Source of the DNA: Zygnema cylindricum
Taxonomy: Eukaryota; Streptophyta; Zygnematophyceae; Zygnematales; Zygnemataceae
DNA length: 19,060 bases
NCBI GenBank assembly: GCA_037447655.1
Contig: JBBHKE010003274.1
Coordinates: 1 to 19,060, forward strand
Reading direction: 5' to 3'
Under the pieces are notes generated by a model. It was not told the DNA's origin and searched no databases. It saw only the letters and a program-made list of their open reading frames with translations. Position numbers and translations under genes: made by a program. Shown here one piece after another: positions 9,101-18,100 of this stretch (position 1 is the first letter of the stretch; each line of letters opens with the position of its first letter).

Positions 9101-12100
9101 GAGGTGTGTTGGAGGCAAACTCACCTACTCCTTCCCCTTAAGCACCACGTAGGTTAAAGCCCTTCTCACATTAGTTTCAAAATGATCTTTGCAGCCCCAT
9201 GTGCCATGCAAGCCTAGGCGACTCATTTTACTGGCACATTTTTATCGACGACTTCACTCCATCTTCATTGGCATATACAAATTTGAAGTCTTCCATGTCT
9301 TTTCTAGATTTTAAAGCATGCATGAAAACTTAAAAAATACTGTAATTAAACTTCTTCTTTCAAGTAATGGGGAAAATACCTCTCCCGTAAATCCTCCCAC
9401 TCAACTCGTCAAAGGACCAACCACCAACTGTGTAGTGACTCCATGACTAATAACTCCCAAGTCAACATTTCAGCCAACGACCGGAATTATGCAGCCGACC
9501 TTGGCATTGACGCATTGCCATTTGTAGATTTTCTCTACTATGTCACAGTCAATGTTCATGCCTGTCTTTTTTGCAAATGACTTTGAACGTATTGGTGTCG
9601 ACTTTTCTCTCTATATTCGCTGCTTTAGTGCTGACATTGTCAACATTTCCGTTTGACTGTGTGGATAACCTGTGTGGACGAACTCTCTTACAAACCTATC
9701 TCTCTTCCAAATTCATCTCGCTTGAGACATGTTGCTCCACTTCGTTAACATGACCGATCTTGGCAAGCTAAAAGTGTTGCCTTATCATTCAAACTCTCCG
9801 TGATCGATTGAACCCCACTCTTCGCATGAGCCAACTCAAATATGTTGAATCTCTAATTACTCCTTGATATCCACCCGTTTGGATCTCAATGTGAAATTAG
9901 TGAGTCATTTGAAGGGCTGCACTCACAGGGTCCTTATCAACATCGAAGCATGGTGGGAAGCCATATCTTTGCAATGCTCACCACTCACCTGGATATTGCA
10001 TTCGTGGTTGGCCAATCAATTCAGTTTCTTATTTCTCCCTCTAATGTCCATCTTCAATCTGCAATGAGCGTCGCCCCCTATCTCCAAGAGATAAATACCT
10101 TCTCTCTCACCTTTGGCGGCTCCACCACTCCCCTCTCGAGAATTGCGAGAGTGATTGGGACGGTGAATTGGAAACTCGCCGCCCCACTCCCTGTGTATGC
10201 TTTTCCCTTGGTAGTGGCCTCATCTCGTGATCCTTCTGAAAACAGCCCTCCTTATCTTCTACGGCTGCCACTAATGCAGCCAAAAAGGCGATATGGCTTC
10301 AATCTCTTCTCGTCAGCCTTACCTCAGCCTTACCTCTCCCTTATCCAGTGCACACTGATTCCCAAGGCGTTTTCGGCCTTCTCCGCAATCCAGTCAACCA
10401 CAAACGTACAAAGCATTTGGATTTTAAGTACCATTCTACCCTTGGATCGGTCGTCAACAACATTTTATCCTTTCTCCATTGTCCTACCGCTGGGATTTTA
10501 TCATTCAACCTATTGTACTACCACTACTCAGATCGCCGATTTCCTTACAAAGGCACGTCATGACCCCCAATTCAAGGCGCATAGGCAATCTGACGGTTTC
10601 CACTCCTAGGAAAAGGGGGAAATGACATCATGACTATCTTGTCCGTGTAGGTCGATCCCGTTATGTCACCTGCTTAATACGTGCACCTGTCGCTGTCGAT
10701 TTCAATGGCAGGTGACACCTGCACCGCCAATCTTTTTGTTTATCTCGCTTTAGCTCCTCTCAATAGTATATCATTTGTCATACTTCCTAGCCGCAGTTAT
10801 TGTAATTTTTTTTTCTAAGAATCCTTAGACTACTTTAAATCTATGGAGTTTGAATTTTCAAACGCCTCTTTGGTGGTCCTTAAATCACTTCAAAGTTTGT
10901 CTTACGTCCACGTTTGCAGCTTGATTAAGTCTTAGACTCCTCTTCGAATTCACGTCACTCTTACAACGACGTAGGATTCATTGTTACAAACGTGCTGCAG
11001 CCTTAAGCATGGACACACTACTTTTCACGCGTTTCTTTCAATACTTTTAAGTTTTATGGAGCACTTTTTTCCTACCTTTAACTCATCAAATACGGAACTC
11101 TGCTTTTGAGCTCATGTCTCACTCTCTCTCGTCTCTTTTTTTTTGACTCCATGGCTTCCACTTCAATATTGACAACCACCTTTTGTCCAATAAAGACTGG
11201 TTAAATCCTTCTAATACTTTATGTTTTAATTGCTATGAAAGTAATGATCCTTTAATATTTCTCTAAGTTGACATTTTTTGAAGTCGTGAATATAACTGAA
11301 ACCTGAATTTTTCTTTCTATTGTCGTTTTGATTATTGTTTTTTTTGCAGAAATTCTACTCGGCATCCTTCCAAATATGAGCTCTGATCCATCACTTTCTA
11401 AAACTTGGAAAACCTCAAACGAATGCAAGACATGGAAAGGAATAAAATGTGATATATTGGGAAATGTTGTACAACTGTGAGTCTTTTTAGGGCAACCATT
11501 TATTCGGATTTCATTTTTTTAAGTTTTGTTAAGAAAGACTTTGTTTTCTTGGTAGTTCATGGAAGGGAAAGCTCCAATTTGTATGGAAGTTTTTATTAAG
11601 TTTGGAAAATGTTTTAAGAGGTAAAAAATAGAAGAATATCAGAATTCACAAATTTTAGAATCCATAAGCTCCTTTTTGTTCATGGCGCTCAGACCAAGGC
11701 ACCCTAAATTCTAAATAATTTATTAGTTAATTATGATAAATTTAATAATTTAATACTAAATTCGTCTACCGGTAGATTACAAGACATCACAATGCGACGT
11801 CTAGCAGCTCAATTTTAGGGACAAAGTAACATCTGTGACGAATTCTGGGGTGTTTGATTTTTTTTTTTTCTTGAGAGCCTTTTCAGCTTATTGTGTTGTT
11901 TTACTGAATTTTTTTATTCCTTAGGAGTTGTTGCATAGTAATTTGACTAATTGAAATTTCATGTTCCAATCTTTGTCTTGTGCCTCATCTCAGATATCTC
12001 ACAGTAAACAATGTGGCGATAAACAACACGTTTAATTTGACAGCAAATGTTGAATGTACCGATTACGTCTGTACCTTCGGAACCATTTTAAACGGCATTA

Positions 12101-15100
12101 CATCCTTAACAACACTAGAGCTTCTGTAAGCTTCACGTTTACGCCATTTCACATCATATCATGTTTTGGAGAGGAATCATTTTTTCCACGTGTCTTTTGA
12201 AATTCATATTGTAGTTTTGCTGTAGCCAAAAAAATGTGAGATGAATTTATCCCTTTAGAAATGTCATCCAGTCGTATAACATTCCAGAAAAGAAATATTT
12301 AAGAATTGAATTGCCTGTGTGATGAAATAATTTGAACCGAATTAACGGGGAGATTTATTTCGTCCGTCCTTAGAGTAAAAAATAAGTGTAAAGTATACGA
12401 GTCATTTTCAGAGCAGTGAAATCCCTGCTAGAAGTTTGGATACGTACTCGTAAAACATTATGCTATAGTATTACTTTTGGAGTCAAGTATTTATAATATG
12501 CGGAAGAATTCTATTTTTACATACATGATGTTTGGTATATGTTTTTTTTTCTTAGGACCTGCTTCATACTCCTGCATACCAGAATATCGTAAAGTTTTTT
12601 CTTTTTTGAAATCATCTAGAAAGATCTAAATCATGGACGCTTCAAGTCAACGGTATATATTTTTGTCACAGGAATTGGGCATAAAAAAGTTCTCCATATT
12701 TAGATGCGAATGCATATTCTGTTGGTAGTTAGTTTATTTCCGTATAAACAAATGAAAGACCTGTAGGTGTATATTTACGTTTCAAAAATCCCACATCATT
12801 TTCATTGTAAAATGTCTACTATGTCTGTCAAATTGATTTTCGCCAACGTTGTTTGGCAACCTAATGGGAAATAAATAGCTTACAAATTTTATGCCTTTTT
12901 TGCATAACAAAATCATCAGCATGTTTAATATTTTTGTATTGTTGGGACATACATTAGCAAAAAGACAAATTGTATCAAAAAGACAAAATCGATTTGCAAG
13001 AAATTAGTGGAACAAGGAAATAACTTGGAAAAGAGAGTAGAATGATTTTTTTCAACCAAGTAGCATTTAAACAACTATCTTTTATTATTATTATTGTTTC
13101 GGTTGAATGAAAACAAAGCATTTACATGAGTAGCATATATGGCAACCTTATTGCAAAAGCCCTGTCCATTTACCAATTTGAGACGTGATGAGACTTTTGT
13201 TATTATTTGTGGGGTTGAATGAAAAAAACATATTTAACGAGTAGCAGTTTTTGCAACCTTGTTGCAAAAAAAACTGTCCATTTACCAATTTGAGACGAAT
13301 CGCACGGTGTATTTTAATTGGCAGCATTTTGAACGGCGTTGGACTCAGCGGCTCGCTACCAACTGATATTGGAAATTTGACAAAGTTGACAACTTTGTAA
13401 GTCAAACGACATTATGATTATAGCACGTGTTTTGTTTGTGAGTTGATTTTTAACCGATATCAATCGTTTATTGAAAGGATCTCTTATTTTTGACTCTATC
13501 GCATCTGCCTATGTTTGCTTTTAAATGAAATAGGGTTGCCGGCATACCTTTAAATGAGTTTTTGTTTTATCGTGGTACAATCTCTTACACGCATATAGAA
13601 GTGCTTCTATGCTTGAAAAGGAAAATGGATGTAAAATCTTATAATTGTCCACACTTAATGAGTTCTTAAATTAGCCACGAACAATAAGTATATTATGATC
13701 CTTTACAATTGCACATTCTCATGACGCAAATTGCCTGTTTCTAGGATATATCTGCAATTTTGTTTTTTTTTTTGTTTTGTTTGTCCTTCTTAGCAAGCCC
13801 ATCAAGTCAATCTGACTGTTTACACACTCTGAACTTCTATTTCAAATGTCTGTTTCTACTTAATTGTTTGCACGAGTAATGACTATTTATATGACTATTT
13901 ATATTAGCGGGATTAAAATTTTGAGGTCCCTGAAAGCATTAGCTTATTGAAAAGCTTTGTACGTTGCCTGAATTCCAAAAACTATTTTTTTTTCTTTCCT
14001 TTCCTTCTGGCAATCAATGGAAGCATACCTGATAAAATTGGAAACTTAATGAGCCTCCATTATTTGTATGTATGCTATCTCTAATTTGTTGTGTTGTAAG
14101 ACAAAGGAAGCGAGAGGATGAGCTATATATCAAAATTCCAAGATCAATGTGGATTTGTGTTAACTTTCTAGAAATTATAACTTGTAATTTGTGTGACAAT
14201 TGCAATGATATGCATTTGTGAAATTTTTGTTCGGCAGTCACAAGCCGTTTAGAGGTTTAGCGAGCATTACTTTCACTAGTGTCTCCAAACCAAGTTTAAC
14301 CTATAATTTTGGTGAAGATTGAGGATGATGATGGAAAAGAAAGAGGAGAAGGAGAAAAAGTAAAAGATGATAATGTTGATAGAGCTTGAGTGGTTTGTCA
14401 ATCAATGTTGCGTATATCATATGCTGTAAATTATATCAGCAGACAATTTTCTTTCGCCCACTGGTTTTTTTTTTTTGTTTTTTTATTTTTTTATTATATG
14501 AACAGGGACTTGAGTTCTAATGCCCTCGACGGAAATATTCCAGCAAGCATTGGCAACCTCAAGCTCTTAAGTTATATGTATGGACGCTTTCACTTACGCT
14601 TATAACTCTTTAAAACTGACCTTGTTTTTCCTGTTTAAACTTTGAAGCGCTCCATAAAGGATGGGGGCCCATTTGGTCAATTTGCGGGTCAAAAATTGCT
14701 TATTTTGGAAAAAATTATGACCCATAAAAAGTGACCAGCAAAAACTCAGTGATTAGTATAGCCGCGGCTAATCAGCAGGCGGACCTGTTATTTTTGTTGC
14801 ATGTGTGACTTAGTGAAAACAAAATAAATCCAAAAAAATCAGAAATTGACAGTAAAAATTTAAATAAACTCCTTTGTCTCCGTGAACAGGAAACTGGTTC
14901 AACCAAAGTTGAAAATCGATCCTAAAGAAAAAGCTAGACGCGTAAAACAGACGCATCATCCCCGCATCACTCAATGAATCCATCAGTCAAGTCACCACCC
15001 AAAAAAAGCGTTTTATAACCTGCAAACTGGCCCAATGGCCCTCGTCTCTGACTTTCTCGATTATTTAAAAATTTCTGCTAACTTTTTGGGTGGATCAATG

Positions 15101-18100
15101 TTATTGCCTTTTTTTTATGCTGCCAAATGTCAGATTTTTGTGCCATCTAATTCTTTGTCTACATACCAAAATACAGATATGTTTGGTCACTTCGAAAGGC
15201 TATAAATTTTCAGCTTTTGCGTGTAAAATCTGATTTTTTTCTCCGTAAATACTTTCACTGGTCCTCTTTAAAGCCACAATTATGGATTTTTTCAATATCT
15301 AGGGAAAACACACCGATTTGCATAGTGAAATGAAAATTTCGGTCATTTTCTTTTAACTCTAGTATGAAGTAAAGAAAGTATTTTAACTTTTGAGAGGGGA
15401 TTTTAGGAGGTGGAACTGTCGTTCAGAGTGAAGTTATAAGGTCGAGGAGTGTACTAACCCTCAATATCCCGACTGAGAATTCGCACATAACGTCACAATC
15501 GTGTGTTATGGTCTGCACTTTTTTGTCTTATATTTCATCAATTTTCCATTTTCATTTGATGTTTCTCAACTCATTGAAGAATTTGCATATGTACATTGAA
15601 AATAATTGCATATTCTGGAAAGGGTGTTGAATTTCTTGCGTTGTGCTGACCATTAGCACTAGATCCCTCACAGTCACGGATGACCCCATTAGGCTGTTTA
15701 TTCAATATGGTAAGTCGGATTTTCATCAAAATAAAATTCAAGGTTGCTGAAAAGACTTCAATTTTGACAACAACAACAAAAGAAATTCCTTTATTTTCAA
15801 CCTCGAACTGGAGGTTCGGAGTTGACCCATGGTTTGGTTTTTCAAAATACAAGAATCCATGATAAAACAAGGTCTAAGAAAACCACCTTGGTTTTATGTT
15901 TTTCAAAACCAAATATACTGTGTTTGTCATTCATATGAGCTTTAAGGAATTAAAAATCGTAAAACTCTAAGCCCTTTGGCAAAGAAAGAATTTGCGGGGA
16001 TAAACGCCATCAATGACAGAAAAGAAATAGTTCCCAAATTCTACAATACCATAACCAAGAGTGTTTAACCGACTTGAATGGTAAATAAATGTATAAAAAG
16101 GTAAAATAAGTTGGTAAAACGGATAATAGTTCATCCGCCAAATTAGGGACCAAATGTACCGAATTTTCAGATTTACCAATTTGGTGTTCACCTTGATGGA
16201 CAGATGTGCATGTTGACTGACAGATCTCCAACAGCAAAAAAATTGTTTCATGTGAAACAAATTTTTCCGTGTAGAGTCACTCGCCAATTTTACATCAAGA
16301 CAAAATTTGTACGTTTTGAGTTACTTTCGGCGTTTTTATGTCGAAAACACACCTATATGCCATCAGTTATGATGTACTCTCTGGTTTTTGCATGTTGGGG
16401 TTTGGGTCGTCACACGCGACCTTGTCCAAAAAAAAAAATTTGGTGCGAAAGGTTTTTGTTGCTTGTGTCTAGGTCCTAGCTACTAGCCGCAACAAATTTT
16501 ACATTTTTGCGAATCGTTAAGCGACTCCACGATCAAAATGTCATCGATGCCAACTGATTCAATGATCAACATCCTTAACGATTGGCGGATCTACACCGTG
16601 AATCGCTATTAGCGTAATGAAATAGATAGTGTAATGAAACAATTAGCGTTATTTGCACTAATTGGGAATTTCATTTTTTTACAAAAAAATATTTATTCTA
16701 ATTTATCATTAACTCTAATTTGTAAACTGCTTTGTAATAATTGTCGGCGCATAATATCTTAACACTAAAATATATGCATGTACAAAATTGTTCAAATCGT
16801 ACGCCATTTCATTGCCGACCTCATTTCATCGTTTTTTTTCAGAGCACGTTTACATGTGCGCGCGACAGCGTAAATATTTTTTCTGTACTTTCTTACTTTA
16901 AAAATTATAAAATAGTACGGATCTGACAGACCGTACACCACACTTTAAAACGGCACTGTATTAGAGTTATTAATCAAAGTAAGTGTGGTACCTAAAATAA
17001 CGTTTAGGAACATTACAATTATTAATTCTATTTGAGAATTTGCTGAAAAAAAATGGGTACCCCAATTAGAGTCATTGACCTTAATAGCGATTCACGGTGT
17101 AGTATTAAAAGTGGGCATCGCTAATGGACATGTCTTTTGGGTTGAGACTTCAATGTGCGTTATTTATCGTAAATCCTCGCTCCTCTTTGTCCAATGATTA
17201 TTTGTGTGAGTTAAACAATAAGCGTATTGGTGGCATTTACATTGTTTTATGTTTTTTTCACAACTCCAGGGATCTAAGCGACAATAGGATCGAGGATGAA
17301 GAAACCAGTGCTCTTCTTACATCACTCAACGGGAGCATACCTGATGAAATTGGAAATTTAACCAACCTCCAATATTTGTATGTTTGCTAGCTCTAATTTA
17401 TTGTGTTTAAAAACAAAAGAAATTAGAGGGTGGGCTATATATTAATATTCCACAAACAATGTGATTTGTGTTAACTTTCGAAGGCCAAAAAGACGGGGTA
17501 GTAATTAAAACTATTAATTTGTGTGAACAAGTGCAGTGATACGCATTTGTGGAATTTTATTTAGGAACCACAAGCCGTTAAGGGGTCCAAGGAGCATACA
17601 AATTATTTCACTAGTGTCCCCAAACAGAATTTAAACAACAGTTTTGGTGAGGATTGATGATGATGATGGGAAGGAGAAGAAAAAAAAGGTGGAGAAAATG
17701 ATGATAATGTTGATCTAGCTTGACTGCTTTGTCAACCAGTGTTGTCTACATCATATGCTATGTGGTAGATATTTGTTAGTGTCCCTTCCATCTTCTTACC
17801 CCCCTCCTCTCTGCAACATTTTTTACTGTGTCCATTACTTTTATTCTCCACCCTCTTTATTGACATGAGATTTTCCGCTTAGTTAAGTCCTTGTTTGACT
17901 GTAAATTTTAATTGTCTTTTCTCTACCTCGTTGTATAGCCTAAAACTTTCAAACATACAAACAAATATGTGTGTTTTTCCCAAAATTATTCTCAAATGCT
18001 TTGAATGAAAAATAATCTGAAGCTACACGCAAGAACTCTGATACAGGGTCCTTTGTTTTTGAAGCCCAGAAAAACCAAGTATATCAACAAACAAAATTTT

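Larger units (their letters stand above)
7968..11165 (+). mobile_element. Ty1/copia LTR retrotransposon, decayed and internally deleted
   Basis: Two LTRs of about 550 bp (7968-8520 and 10623-11165) flank a 2.1-kb interior, roughly half the usual copia interior. The order of remnants is possible gag, GAG-pre-integrase, integrase, reverse transcriptase C-terminus, RNase H, polypurine tract. This is the copia order, with integrase before reverse transcriptase. Many stops and frameshifts and strong LTR divergence show an old insertion. It lies in the same orientation as the host LRR gene, inside its large intron. The 5-bp flanks (TATAA and ATATT) do not match, so the target duplication has been lost or the ends are misplaced by a few bases. 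Confidence 0.88.
14007..14655 (+). repeat. Intragenic duplication, copy 1
   Basis: From the partial LRR exon through its intron, the next 72-nt LRR exon and on to TTGTTTTTCCTGTTTAAAC (14622-14640), this segment matches 17320-19053 in order. Shared intron blocks include GTGTTAACTTTC, CACAAGCCGTT, TTTCACTAGTGTC and GATGATAATGTTGAT. It lacks about 270 bp of intron and about 780 bp of downstream sequence that copy 2 has. Confidence 0.85.

Noticed and set aside
10348-10563. Open frame that looks like a small independent gene
   Set aside because: It is a frame-shifted piece of copia RNase H (HTDSQG and TKHLDFKYH motifs), annotated within the pol remnant.
12556-12600. Possible LRR exon after a TTCTTAG acceptor
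   Set aside because: Reading in phase 2 gives no LRR pattern and a stop after a dozen codons.
14891-14990. Possible exon after GTGAACAG, similar to the acceptor of the 14506 exon
   Set aside because: The open stretch is Lys-rich with no LRR residues, and no in-phase donor is visible.
15655-15712. Possible exon ending ATG|GTAAGT
   Set aside because: A good donor-like site, but no LRR pattern in any frame and no convincing acceptor.
16244-16259. TGTTTCATGTGAAACA, one base from the bacterial ParB-binding parS site
   Set aside because: A single palindrome in clearly eukaryotic intron DNA, with no parABS gene nearby; coincidence is the simplest explanation.
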